From Verrucomicrobiaceae bacterium (GTDB lineage: Bacteria; Verrucomicrobiota; Verrucomicrobiia; Verrucomicrobiales; Verrucomicrobiaceae), in NCBI GenBank assembly GCA_947466075.1, contig CANIBP010000004.1:62001-126000 (forward strand): DNA of 64,000 nt, in the 5' to 3' direction. The notes under the pieces are model-generated. The model worked only from the letters and a program-made list of their open reading frames with translations. It was not told the origin of the DNA and did not search any database. Position 1 is the first letter of the stretch, and each line of letters begins with the position of its first letter. Shown one piece after another: positions 25,153 through 32,835 of the stretch. The translations under genes were made by a program, and so were the position numbers.

Positions 25153-26456
25153 ACGACGATCTTCTCATCCAGCGCCTCCTTGATGGCACCTTGACTTCGG
25201 CGGAGCATGCCGAGGTCAATCAACGACTCCGCGACGATGCGGCTCTTCGCGAGCATTTGCGTGATGTTGCTGAGCAGGCGGTGGCCATGGGTGACATGGC
25301 GCGCCAACGTGAAACAGACACTCCTGTTCGCTCTCCTCATTCAGCAGGCAAGAGTGCCCGCTACTCCTCATGGCTGGCTCTCGCTGCCTCACTAACGGTG
25401 CTAGCGGCCAGTGCATGGCTGTTCCTCGGCTCGCGTGAGTCGCCAGTGCTCACGTTGGTCGATGCCTCGGGCTCGATTGCTTGGAGTCACGGTGGCGAGT
25501 GGCGCACGGAGGTCAGCATCGGCGAAAGCATGTCCGCAGGCACGCTTGAAACCGTCGGTGAGTCCGCGACGGCGCAGCTTCAGTTCCGCGATGGCTCGCT
25601 CATCAATCTCACCGGCGAATCTGAACTTTCCTTTTCAGAAGATGGCCAAAAACTCCTCGTGCTGCGCAAAGGATCGCTCTCTGCACAGGTGAAGCCGCAA
25701 CCGAAAGGCAAGCCGATGCTGGTGCGCACACCAAGCGCTGAAGCGGAGGTCGTTGGCACAGTGTTCGATCTCTCCACACGTTCAGATGACACGCTGCTCA
25801 AGGTCAATGAAGGCCTCGTGAAGTTGAAGCGCCTCTCGGATGGCAGCGCGATTGATGTGCCAGCCAAAAGCAGCGCGCTCGCCTCGCTCGACAGCAGCTT
25901 GAAACTCAATTCATCGACCACGCCAGCGCCGCTTTCAGCCTGGAGCTTTGATTTCACCAGCACGGTGCCACCGCGTGACTGGCGCGGCGTCTGGCATGAT
26001 ACCGCTGAAGGTGGCCGCATGGTGTCGAGCCCATACATCGCGTCACGCCGACCAGCGGAAAACATGATCACGCACTTCGGTGTCTCCGTGCGCACCGGCA
26101 TGCTCAATCCACCGCTGACACTCACCGCGACGGACACCAGCATTGTTCGCTATCGGCTCAAACAGGATCAGCCATCACCTTTGCAGCTCATGCTACTCAC
26201 CAGTGTGCCGAAAAAAGGTTATTACGGTGGCAATTTTGAATGCGTCATCGCTGCGGATGAGTTGAAGCCCGATGCCGATGGCTGGTGCGACATCGAGATT
26301 CCTGTCTCTCGTTTCAGGCCCGTGGATCAACGTCAGCAAATCCGCGAGCGCCATCCATCGCCTGTGGGAAACATCCTCACCTGCATGTTGCTCTCATCGT
26401 TTCAAAAAGACACGAAGCTCACCGTGGCCCGCTTTGAATTGAAATCCACGCCCTAG
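25149..26456 (+). CDS. FecR domain protein, probable anti-sigma factor
   Basis: The start at 25149 overlaps the sigma factor stop. The 435-residue protein has a cytoplasmic N-terminal anti-sigma-like helix bundle (DDLLIQRLLDGTLTSAEHAE), one membrane helix (about 74-93), and a periplasmic FecR domain (about 120-240; SATAQLQFRDGSLINLTGES, then TPSAEAEVVGTVFDL). A C-terminal beta-rich domain (about 270-435) extends beyond the usual FecR length. It presumably holds the ECF factor until an envelope signal is sensed. The pair structure is clear; the signal is not. Confidence 0.88.
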   Translation: MNDDLLIQRLLDGTLTSAEHAEVNQRLRDDAALREHLRDVAEQAVAMGDMARQRETDTPVRSPHSAGKSARYSSWLALAASLTVLAASAWLFLGSRESPVLTLVDASGSIAWSHGGEWRTEVSIGESMSAGTLETVGESATAQLQFRDGSLINLTGESELSFSEDGQKLLVLRKGSLSAQVKPQPKGKPMLVRTPSAEAEVVGTVFDLSTRSDDTLLKVNEGLVKLKRLSDGSAIDVPAKSSALASLDSSLKLNSSTTPAPLSAWSFDFTSTVPPRDWRGVWHDTAEGGRMVSSPYIASRRPAENMITHFGVSVRTGMLNPPLTLTATDTSIVRYRLKQDQPSPLQLMLLTSVPKKGYYGGNFECVIAADELKPDADGWCDIEIPVSRFRPVDQRQQIRERHPSPVGNILTCMLLSSFQKDTKLTVARFELKSTP

Positions 26457-26531
26457 CCCATGAGCAAGTTCGCAGCCGTGAAACAGACACTCATGTCTGT
26501 TCTTCAGAAAGCTCAGCAAGGAGTGTTTGGC

Positions 26532-26915
26532 TCACATCGAGTCACAAAACTCACGGAAGGCTTTCACTTCTTCCTCAGTCGCCACACCAGCGACGATGTG
26601 TCCCGCGAGGCTGCGGACAACGAACGCTTGCTCCGCAGCCAGGTTCAACTTCCGAATCACCAGTGCGATAATCGAAGCAAGGGTGTTCCCGTTATAAAAG
26701 CAGAACGGAGCCATGCGATGGCAACGACGGCAAAGATCAACCGCAGCATCCAGTCGCATCGGCACAGCATGGGATGCTTCCCAAAGCGCTTTGGTTGGTT
26801 CAAAGCCTTCAGAGGTGGGCTTGTGCAGAGCGTTCTTCGCTTGGCAGAGCACGGCATTTTGTGCCGTCACCATTTCCCACGTGAAGTCCTTGAGCCATGC
26901 ATGAGACGCAGCCAT
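26532..26915 (-). CDS. Small conserved-looking protein with a CRRCH motif
   Basis: This 127-residue protein has no family I can name. Visible features are a DLCRRCHRMAPFCFYNG stretch in the middle, which could bind metal or heme (one CxxCH), and a hydrophobic helix NTLASIIALVI. It has no clear signal peptide. It begins 3 bp after the stop of the 64-residue gene on the same strand, so the two form a small antisense unit between the FecR gene and the PSD1 gene. Alanine-rich and well-formed codons suggest it is real. Confidence 0.5.
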   Translation of the reverse strand: MAASHAWLKDFTWEMVTAQNAVLCQAKNALHKPTSEGFEPTKALWEASHAVPMRLDAAVDLCRRCHRMAPFCFYNGNTLASIIALVIRKLNLAAEQAFVVRSLAGHIVAGVATEEEVKAFREFCDSM

Positions 26916-26918
26916 AGC

Positions 26919-27113
26919 TCACTTGGATTTGTTCTGCTTCTTCGCGTCTTTGATTCGCTTCAGCTCATCAACTCCTGTTGGTTTCAGGAAGCCTTTGCCA
27001 GTTTTGGCATACACGGGCTCCGCCGCAAATCGATCTTGAATCGCCAAACCCTCCGCCATCAACTCGAGGAAGACGGGGTCGTTGAGCAGTTTCGGATCAA
27101 TGGCCTGATTCAT
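26919..27113 (-). CDS. Small hypothetical protein, paired with the downstream CRRCH protein
   Basis: A 64-residue, charged, soluble protein with a lysine-rich end (KRIKDAKKQNKSK) and no recognised domain. It starts 18 bp upstream of, and divergent from, the PSD1 gene at 27132, so the two promoters must lie very close or overlap. Its partner begins 3 bp after its stop. Function unknown. Confidence 0.5.
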   Translation of the reverse strand: MNQAIDPKLLNDPVFLELMAEGLAIQDRFAAEPVYAKTGKGFLKPTGVDELKRIKDAKKQNKSK

Positions 27114-27131
27114 GGCTTCACTTTACCAAGC

Positions 27132-30100
27132 ATGCGTGGATTCTGCAATACTCTCTTCTTCATCCTGCTCTTGGCCTCAAGCCTTCAAGCATCCCCAGCA
27201 CTCTTTGAGCAGCACTGCTTCAAATGCCACGATGCCACGCAGACGGAGGGGGATCTCGATTTGGAAGCCTTTATTTCGAAGACGAGGGATCTGCCCTCGG
27301 TCCCGACCTTGGATGACATCATCATGCTTGTCAGCGAAGGCGACATGCCCCCGAAGAAAGCGAAGAAGAAACCGACAGATGAAGAGCGAAAGGCCATCAT
27401 CGCCTGGGCGCAAAGCCAGATCGATGTGATGGCGCAGGCAAGCATGGATGACCCCGGCGTGGTGGTGATGCCGCGGCTGACGCGGAACGAGTATCGCAAT
27501 GTCATCCGCGATTTGAGCGGCGGCGTGGTGACGAAGGCGGGCGAGTATTTGCCTAATGAAGGCGGTGCGGGGGAGGGCTTCGCGAATGTGGGTGAGGCGC
27601 AGACGATGGGCGCGGCGCAGTTTGAGAAATACATTGAGGCGGCGAAGGGCGCGCTGCACTGCCTGCGGGTGTCGGCGCATGATGGTCTCGTGTGGAGCGC
27701 GGTGCCGCGCGAGTCGGTGGATGAGCCGAAGGCCGCCATCAAGGAAGCGACCGACGACATCATCGCGTGGTATATCGGACAGCAGCAGAAGTGGGGCGCA
27801 CTGCATCGCGCGGAACTGGAGAAGCAATTCGGCTCGGCCCACGCGCTCTATCTCGAAGCCGCGTGGCGGTCAGCGCATGGCAAGGCGGCGCTCACGCAAA
27901 GGCTCGCGCCGGACGCGTTGGAAAAATGGACGCGCATTTTGAACGACGCCGAGACGAAGTCGCCGTTCGCGGATTGGGCCAAGGCATGGCGCGCGATTCC
28001 GGCGAACGTGAGTGATGCAAAGCTGCGCGCGACTTGTGTTGCCATCACCACGGACAAGCTCGGCGCGGCGCTGGCGGAGAACAAAGGCGACTTCGCGCCG
28101 CCATACGAAACCAGTTTCCGCGAGGCGAAAGAGGAAGTGCTCGCGGCGGCGCGCGACGAAGGCCGCTGGCCCTTCCGCATCGACATCGGCGATGCGAAGG
28201 AACTTTTTCTCATCCTCACTGACGCGGGCGATGGTGCCGCCGGCGAGTTTGGGCTGTGGCACAAGGGACGGATTATTTTCAAGGACGGCACCGCGAAGCC
28301 TTGGCAGGACGCGGTGAAAATCGTCGGTGCCAACAGCGGGCGCGATTTTCCGTGGGGACTCGATGGCGCGAATGCACCGAAGCTCGAAGCGGACGCGGTG
28401 GGCATGAGGCCGCCGGGTGCGCTGAAGTTTTCCGTGCCGGAGAATGCCGTCGTGTTCGAGGTGGACTTCACGCTCGACAAGAACCGCACCAAGGTCGCGA
28501 GCGTGCAGGCGCTCGTGCTCAAGGAAAAGCCGGCGTCGCAGAGTTTCGTGCCGGGGCGTTTCGTTTTCGGCGGCCGCGATGTGGTCGCGAAGACCGCGCA
28601 GGACAAGACGAAGACCGACCCGAACAAGGAGCGCAACAATCTGCTCCGCAAACGCAACGTCGCCGAGGCGAACGAGACGAAGCTCGGCCTCAATGCCGAA
28701 CGTAATCTCTTCGCCGACTGGACGCGCACGAGCGTCGAAGCCATCGGCGGTCCGTGGCCCGACCAGACGGCGGAGAAAGCCGAACCGAACGCACCGTATT
28801 TCTACACCGTCGCTGAGGTGCGGAGGAACGCGACGCCCGAAGACCTCGCGCAATTGCACCTGATGGAAGAGCGTCTCGTCGCGCTCGCGCAACCTCCTGC
28901 GGTAAGTGCGCTCGAAGCGAAGGCGTGTGGATTGCTGGACGCGTTCGCCGAAAAGGCATGGCGCCGACAACTGAACGGAGACGACCAATCGAAGCTCATG
29001 CGGCTATATCGCGATGCCGCCGCGCAGGGTGTGAGCTTCGACAGCGCGATGAAAGTGCCGCTGCTCGCGGTGCTGGTGTCGTCGGATTTTTTGTATCGCG
29101 GCTCGCAGATGGAGGCCGAAAAAAGCGAAAAGACGCGAAAAGAGACGGAGTCCAAAACAGCTCTTTCGTCTTCTTCCGTTTCTTTCGGCTCCAAACCGCT
29201 TTCCTCACACGACCTCGCCTCGCGCCTCTCCTTTTTTCTCTGGGCCAGCACCCCCGATGACGAACTGCTCCGCCTCGCCGCCGCAGACAAATTGCGCGAG
29301 CCCGCCGTGCTCACCGCGCAGGCGAAGCGCATGCTCAACAACCCGCGCGCCGCGTCGCTCGCGACGGATTTCGCCACGCAGCTCTGGGGCTTCGGCGACT
29401 TCGAATCGTTCACCGGCCCCGATGAAAAGCGCTTCGCCGAATTCACGCCCGCGCTGCGTCAGGCGATGTTCGACGAAGTCACAACCTTCCTCACCGACCT
29501 CATCCGCAACGACCGTCCGCTCACCGCGCTGCTCGACGCCGACTACACCTTCGCGAACGCGGAAACGGCGAAGCACTACGGACTGAAGTGGGAAGACAAT
29601 CAAATGCGGGGACAAGGAGACGAGGAGAGCGCGCCACTCTCCCCATCTCCTCTTCTCCAAGTCTCATTGTCTGGCGCGCAGCGCGGCGGCCTGCCGACGA
29701 TGGCGCTCTTCCTCACCAAGACCTCGCTGCCGTTGCGCACGAGTCCCGTGCAGCGCGGCGTGTGGGTCGTCGAGCAATTCCTCGGTCGCAAGATTCCCGC
29801 GCCGCCGCCGAATGTGGGCAAAATTTCCGAAGACGAGAAATCCGCCGACGGCCTGGCCATCCGCGACCAGCTCGCGAAGCATCGCGCCGATGCGAACTGC
29901 GCCGCGTGCCATGCTCGCTTCGACGCGATGGGCGTTTCCCTGGAAAACTTCGACCCCATCGGCCGCTGGCGCACCGCCGACCGCAGCGGGGACGCGATTG
30001 TGAGCACCGACACCCTGCACGACGGCACCGAGTTGAACGGAATCACCGGCCTCAAAAAGTATCTGCGCGACCATCAGGACGAAGTCTTCCGTCACTTCAC

Positions 30101-30263
30101 GCGCAAGCTCCTCGGCTACGCCCTCGGCCGCGCCGTGCTCCCCGGCGACCGCGCCCTGCTCGACCGCATGAACACCTCGCTCGCGCAAGACGGCCACAAG
30201 TTTTCCTCCCTCGTCGAAGCCATCGTCACCAGTCCGCAATTCACCAAACGCCGAGCGCTATGA
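27132..30263 (+). CDS. PSD1/DUF1592 family secreted cytochrome-like protein (module 1)
   Basis: ATG 27132 starts a signal peptide and a 1043-residue protein; in-frame sequence before it overlaps antisense genes and has no domain. Blocks in order: a cytochrome-like PSCyt1 region with CFKCH (29-33) and GDMPPKKAKK; DUF1587 (MPRLTRNEYRNVIRDLSGG); DUF1595 (EKAWRRQLNGDDQSKL); DUF1592 (LASRLSFFLWASTPDDELL); DUF1588 with a second heme motif CAACH; and DUF1585 at the end. It is longer than the other two copies here because of a large insertion in the middle and two palindromic in-frame segments. Such proteins are usually followed by a DUF1552 gene; here that partner is 7.5 kb away at 37735. Role in the envelope is not established. 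Confidence 0.88.
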   Translation: MRGFCNTLFFILLLASSLQASPALFEQHCFKCHDATQTEGDLDLEAFISKTRDLPSVPTLDDIIMLVSEGDMPPKKAKKKPTDEERKAIIAWAQSQIDVMAQASMDDPGVVVMPRLTRNEYRNVIRDLSGGVVTKAGEYLPNEGGAGEGFANVGEAQTMGAAQFEKYIEAAKGALHCLRVSAHDGLVWSAVPRESVDEPKAAIKEATDDIIAWYIGQQQKWGALHRAELEKQFGSAHALYLEAAWRSAHGKAALTQRLAPDALEKWTRILNDAETKSPFADWAKAWRAIPANVSDAKLRATCVAITTDKLGAALAENKGDFAPPYETSFREAKEEVLAAARDEGRWPFRIDIGDAKELFLILTDAGDGAAGEFGLWHKGRIIFKDGTAKPWQDAVKIVGANSGRDFPWGLDGANAPKLEADAVGMRPPGALKFSVPENAVVFEVDFTLDKNRTKVASVQALVLKEKPASQSFVPGRFVFGGRDVVAKTAQDKTKTDPNKERNNLLRKRNVAEANETKLGLNAERNLFADWTRTSVEAIGGPWPDQTAEKAEPNAPYFYTVAEVRRNATPEDLAQLHLMEERLVALAQPPAVSALEAKACGLLDAFAEKAWRRQLNGDDQSKLMRLYRDAAAQGVSFDSAMKVPLLAVLVSSDFLYRGSQMEAEKSEKTRKETESKTALSSSSVSFGSKPLSSHDLASRLSFFLWASTPDDELLRLAAADKLREPAVLTAQAKRMLNNPRAASLATDFATQLWGFGDFESFTGPDEKRFAEFTPALRQAMFDEVTTFLTDLIRNDRPLTALLDADYTFANAETAKHYGLKWEDNQMRGQGDEESAPLSPSPLLQVSLSGAQRGGLPTMALFLTKTSLPLRTSPVQRGVWVVEQFLGRKIPAPPPNVGKISEDEKSADGLAIRDQLAKHRADANCAACHARFDAMGVSLENFDPIGRWRTADRSGDAIVSTDTLHDGTELNGITGLKKYLRDHQDEVFRHFTRKLLGYALGRAVLPGDRALLDRMNTSLAQDGHKFSSLVEAIVTSPQFTKRRAL
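29111..29192. repeat. Palindromic element inserted in frame inside the PSD1 gene (copy 1)
   Basis: Imperfect inverted arms beginning GGAGGCCGAAAAAAGCG and ending CTTTCGGCTCC (about 30 bases each) enclose a short centre. The element encodes a low-complexity peptide rich in Lys, Glu and Ser (about residues 660-687) between two conserved blocks and keeps the reading frame. The other two PSD1 copies have no counterpart. Confidence 0.6.
29595..29671. repeat. Palindromic element inserted in frame inside the PSD1 gene (copy 2)
   Basis: Arms of 35 bases (29595-29629 and 29637-29671) around a 7-base loop match at about three quarters of positions; both ends are GACAAT/ATTGTC. The encoded peptide (about residues 822-847) is low-complexity and lies between DUF1592 and DUF1588 blocks, in frame. 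Confidence 0.6.
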
Positions 30264-30309
30264 AAACATCACTGCTACCCAAGGACGTAAAAGTCGGCGG
30301 CATCTCGTC

Positions 30310-30360
30310 GGAACTCCGGGAAGCGATGGGTTTGAGCAACTTCCACCCTGGTTCCTGAGC
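30310..30360 (+). repeat. Direct repeat, left copy, before the toxin-antitoxin pair
   Basis: 51 bases beginning GGAACTCCGGGAAGCG match 31266-31316 at 44 positions. It lies within a 32-codon open stretch (from ATG 30260, overlapping the PSD1 stop) that begins MKTSLLP like a signal-peptide start and then enters the repeat; that stretch looks like the truncated start of a gene. With the right copy it brackets the UPF0175/DUF3368 genes. Confidence 0.6.
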
Positions 30361-30490
30361 GGTATCAGCTGGGAATTCGTCGGCATTTGCGTCATTCATC
30401 TTACCATGGGCGACGCCGGACGACCCACCACAGATGAACGGTGCCAATCTCCACCTTGCCTCCGCCTTTCTGGTGCCATACACTCCAACC

Positions 30491-30769
30491 ATGAAGACTC
30501 TGAGCATCCCATACCCCGAATCGCTCCTCGGTTCCTTGCACGTTTCCGAAGGCGAGTTTGCGCGCGAAGCACGCATGGCGATGGCGGTGAAGCTCTTTGA
30601 CACAGGCAGACTCAGTTCCGGCCAAGCCGCCGACCTCGCCGACATGCCCCGAGTGCATTTTCTCTATGAACTCGGACGCTGGGGCGTCTCCGCCTTGCAG
30701 ACGAGTGAGGACGAGTTGGAGAGTGACCTGAACGTCGCCCGCACCCTGCATGACCGTCATCAACACTAG
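30491..30769 (+). CDS. UPF0175 family antitoxin-like protein
   Basis: ATG 30491 gives 92 residues with the UPF0175 pattern: an opening strand TLSIPYPESLL, a helix EGEFAREARMAMAVKLFDTG, then LSSGQAADLADMPRVHFLYE as a helix-turn-helix-like pair and the closing GRWGVSAL. UPF0175 proteins are the usual upstream partners of DUF3368 toxins. The downstream gene overlaps by 20 bp. It probably binds its own promoter and neutralises the toxin. Confidence 0.85.
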   Translation: MKTLSIPYPESLLGSLHVSEGEFAREARMAMAVKLFDTGRLSSGQAADLADMPRVHFLYELGRWGVSALQTSEDELESDLNVARTLHDRHQH

Positions 30770-31232
30770 CCCCGCCATTCATCTCCACGCCGTTTTGCCT
30801 GGAGGGCTGGGTTCGCTGGCAGGATTGATTGGGGAAGTCATCGTCCCCTGGGAAGTCGGCCAGGAACTCGCCGCCGGTCATGCCAAAGATGCGACTTGGC
30901 AGGAAATCCAATCCCTTCCAGGCATCCACCATCGCTCCCATCGTATGGTCATCCATCCCCTGCTTTCAGCGCAGATCGACATGGGCGAGGCTGCGGTCAT
31001 CCAGACCGCGTTGGATGAAGCGCACGATGCTGTCATCCTCGACGACCTCAAAGCTCGGCGAATCGCCCAAACCCTTGGCCTACAAGTGACGGGCACGCTT
31101 GGCATCCTCCTTCAAGCCAAGCAATCGGGCCTGCTGCCATCCGTGAGTGCCGCCATCGCCGCTCTGGAGAAACGCGGCATGTGGATCGCCCCAGCCTTGG
31201 CTGCTAAGGCGGTTCACCTCGCGGGTGAGTGA
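30750..31232 (+). CDS. DUF3368 PIN-like toxin
   Basis: The 160-residue protein begins with the PIN-type strand VINTSPAIHLHAV (the usual first Asp is Asn here, as is common in DUF3368), contains the DMGEAAVIQTALD helix with an acidic residue, and VILDDLKARRIAQTLGL with the paired acidic residues, followed by TGTLGILLQAK. This is the DUF3368 layout, a nuclease-fold toxin probably acting on RNA. The start overlaps the antitoxin by 20 bp. The pair is bracketed by a 51-bp direct repeat, consistent with movement as a unit. Confidence 0.85.
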   Translation: MTVINTSPAIHLHAVLPGGLGSLAGLIGEVIVPWEVGQELAAGHAKDATWQEIQSLPGIHHRSHRMVIHPLLSAQIDMGEAAVIQTALDEAHDAVILDDLKARRIAQTLGLQVTGTLGILLQAKQSGLLPSVSAAIAALEKRGMWIAPALAAKAVHLAGE

Positions 31233-31265
31233 TCATAGGTTCCGTTCAGAAATGAAGCACTTGCA

Positions 31266-31316
31266 GGAACTCTCGGAAGCGATGGGTTTGAGCAACGTCC
31301 ACTCTGGAGCGTGAGC
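31266..31316 (+). repeat. Direct repeat, right copy, after the toxin-antitoxin pair
   Basis: 51 bases beginning GGAACTCTCGGAAGCG, 44 of 51 identical to 30310-30360. It starts 34 bp after the toxin stop. A short frame through it (ATG 31251) ends after 20 codons. Confidence 0.6.
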
Positions 31317-31576
31317 GTGGTAGCAAACGGGAATCCATCGGCAGGATCAAAGAGCTGGCAGCAGCAGTAGCAGCGTATCGAAGCGAGCGCTTCAACGATC
31401 AACGTGCGATGTTATGCTTTCGTTGGATCTTGTGCCTTTCGCTGGCCACGGATCACATCGGGCCAGACGCTGTAGGCCCCAAGGATCCTAAAGGACACGC
31501 AAGCTGTATCTATCGGATCAATGGGCTACTGAATGCCATTGGGCAGGCGTTAGCAATGTGTCAGCCAATGATGTGA
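31290..31576 (+). other. Coding-like stretch without a convincing start
   Basis: Downstream of the right repeat one frame stays open for about 90 codons to a TGA at 31574-31576 and encodes a plausible amphipathic helix (GRIKELAAAVAAYRSERF) and a later INGLLNAIGQALAM. The only ATG before its last third is 31409 (55 codons). It overlaps the end of the minus-strand gene at 31518. It could be the remnant of a gene truncated by the repeat-mediated rearrangement. No family recognised. Confidence 0.25.
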
Positions 31577-31760
31577 GATCGGAATCATCGAGAAACACTA
31601 TCATGCCTGCGGAAAATTCGGCGAGAGTCTTTCCCATCCTTTCGCGTTCTAGCTCGAACTTGGATCGAATTGCATCCAGATCGATCTTCATAATCTCAGC
31701 GGACGAATTTCGCTGCCATGTCTCGATCTTGGTGCGCCTCTTTGTCCATTCCGCTTTCAT
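31518..31760 (-). CDS. Small hypothetical protein, last gene of the ZorAB-like/TerY-P operon
   Basis: The 80-residue protein is highly charged with a predicted long helix (DAIRSKFELERERMGKTLAE) followed by a short hydrophobic segment and FLDDSDLTSLADTL. Its ATG overlaps the stop of the MotB-like gene (ATGA), so it is translationally coupled and part of the operon. No domain is recognised. A regulator or partner of the motor proteins is possible from position only. Confidence 0.6.
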   Translation of the reverse strand: MKAEWTKRRTKIETWQRNSSAEIMKIDLDAIRSKFELERERMGKTLAEFSAGMIVFLDDSDLTSLADTLLTPAQWHSVAH

Positions 31761-32816
31761 TTCGCTCCTCCAGATGGTTTTGTGAGGTCAGGTCGATTTT
31801 TTCTTGTGAAACGCAGTTCTATGCGTCTGCGGGTGGGCACATCCTCGTTCTTGGCACCCTGAACCACATTGTCGTTGGGTGAAATGAGTTGGGCTCCAGA
31901 GTATGCGCGGCAAACCAGCGCCTTTAATCGAGGACTATCAGACTTCGCGAACGCATTGGTCAAGAATGAAGCAACTGACAGTGCCCTAGCCAATCCGAGG
32001 TCAGCGTTTGATCCCGCCTCGAGTTTCGCGACAACGCTTGGCGAGGAAGGCCCCAGCTCGAATCCGACCAACATGGTGTCGAGGTTTGATGATCCAGATT
32101 TTGGAGTTCCATCGGTGTGCCCGACGATCTCCATCACTTCAATTGGATACTCGTCAACGATTGCTCGAATCTTGGGAACGATGTCTTGCTCTAGTCGATC
32201 TCCAAACCCCGCAGGAAGATCGCCATGACCAGGAGCGAAAGCGTAGCCTGACGCTTCCTCCAATGGAAAAACTAGTGGTTTGTCTGGGCGCCGTTTGAGT
32301 TCATCTTCCAGCTCCTTGATGTGCTTCTTGAAGCCTTCTAGGTCAGTGGTTAAAACCAACTCCTTACCGTCCACGTCTTTCATCACCACCTCGCCCTTTT
32401 TTAGTTCAACGCGCTTTTCCCAGACGGCTTTCTTCACCAACATTTCATCTGGATGAACCTCAATTCGTCGTTCCCAATCGGCCTTTGGAACAAAAGTCTT
32501 ATTGGGATCCAGTTCAACGCGCTTTTCCCAGTCGGCTTTCTTCACCAACATTTCATCTGGATGAACCTCAATTCGTCGTTCCCAATCGGCCTTTGGAACA
32601 AAAGTCTTATTGGTATCCAGTTCAGGTCGCTCATCCCATTTTTTCCTCTCGACAGCAATTTGCCCCGGTTGAATCCGGGGGGGGCAATAACGAGTCCAGC
32701 ACTGCGCGCATCCCAGCATCCGCCGCCCAAAGGATCAGAACCAAAAGCAACACCGCCAAGACCAAGTCCGTCAGCGCAGGCCAGAATGATGTCTCGTCTT
32801 GGTGTTTTCGGAACAT
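31757..32816 (-). CDS. MotB/ZorB-like protein with repeat stalk and OmpA-like domain (frameshifted in a C8 tract)
   Basis: From ATG 32816, 20 bases after the MotA-like stop, the frame encodes MFRKHQDETSFWPALTDLVL and a single membrane helix (about 14-33); Asp17 sits where MotB and ZorB have the ion-carrying Asp. The frame is lost in a C8 run (G8 on the plus strand, 32677-32684). With seven C's the protein reads through as 352 residues: a stalk of 4.5 copies of an 18-residue repeat, a short coil, and an OmpA-like peptidoglycan-binding domain (EVMEIVGHTDG, SNADLGLARALSV, RRRIELRF). This is the stator B-subunit layout. As written the anchor and the OmpA-like part are in different frames. Assembly error, slippage or phase variation could each explain it. 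Confidence 0.8.
32402..32647 (-). repeat. Tandem 18-residue repeats (108-bp DNA period) in the MotB-like stalk
   Basis: About 4.5 units of the form KADWERRIEVHPDEMLVK / KADWEKRVELDPNKTFVP alternate, giving a 108-bp nearly identical DNA repeat (32433-32540 and from 32541). The two 108-bp copies are nearly base-identical, so expansion must be recent or maintained by recombination. Unit number probably sets the length of the periplasmic stalk. Confidence 0.9.
32677..32684. other. G8/C8 homopolymer at the frame break of the MotB-like gene
   Basis: Eight G on the plus strand (C8 in the coding strand) at codons 44-46. A run of seven would join the membrane anchor to the rest of the protein. Runs of this length are prone both to polymerase slippage and to sequencing error. 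Confidence 0.85.
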
Positions 32817-32835
32817 GGTCAGACGTGGTGAACGA

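Noticed and set aside
26460..27131. N-terminal extension of the PSD1 frame
   Set aside because: The in-frame sequence before 27132 has no domain and overlaps two better-supported minus-strand genes; a signal peptide follows directly at 27132.
30260..30358. Real 32-residue gene after PSD1
   Set aside because: Its second half is the direct repeat found again at 31266, and it has no domain; more likely a truncated start.
32433..32640. CRISPR array in the repeated segment
   Set aside because: The repeats are contiguous, in frame and encode the stalk of a protein, with no variable spacers.
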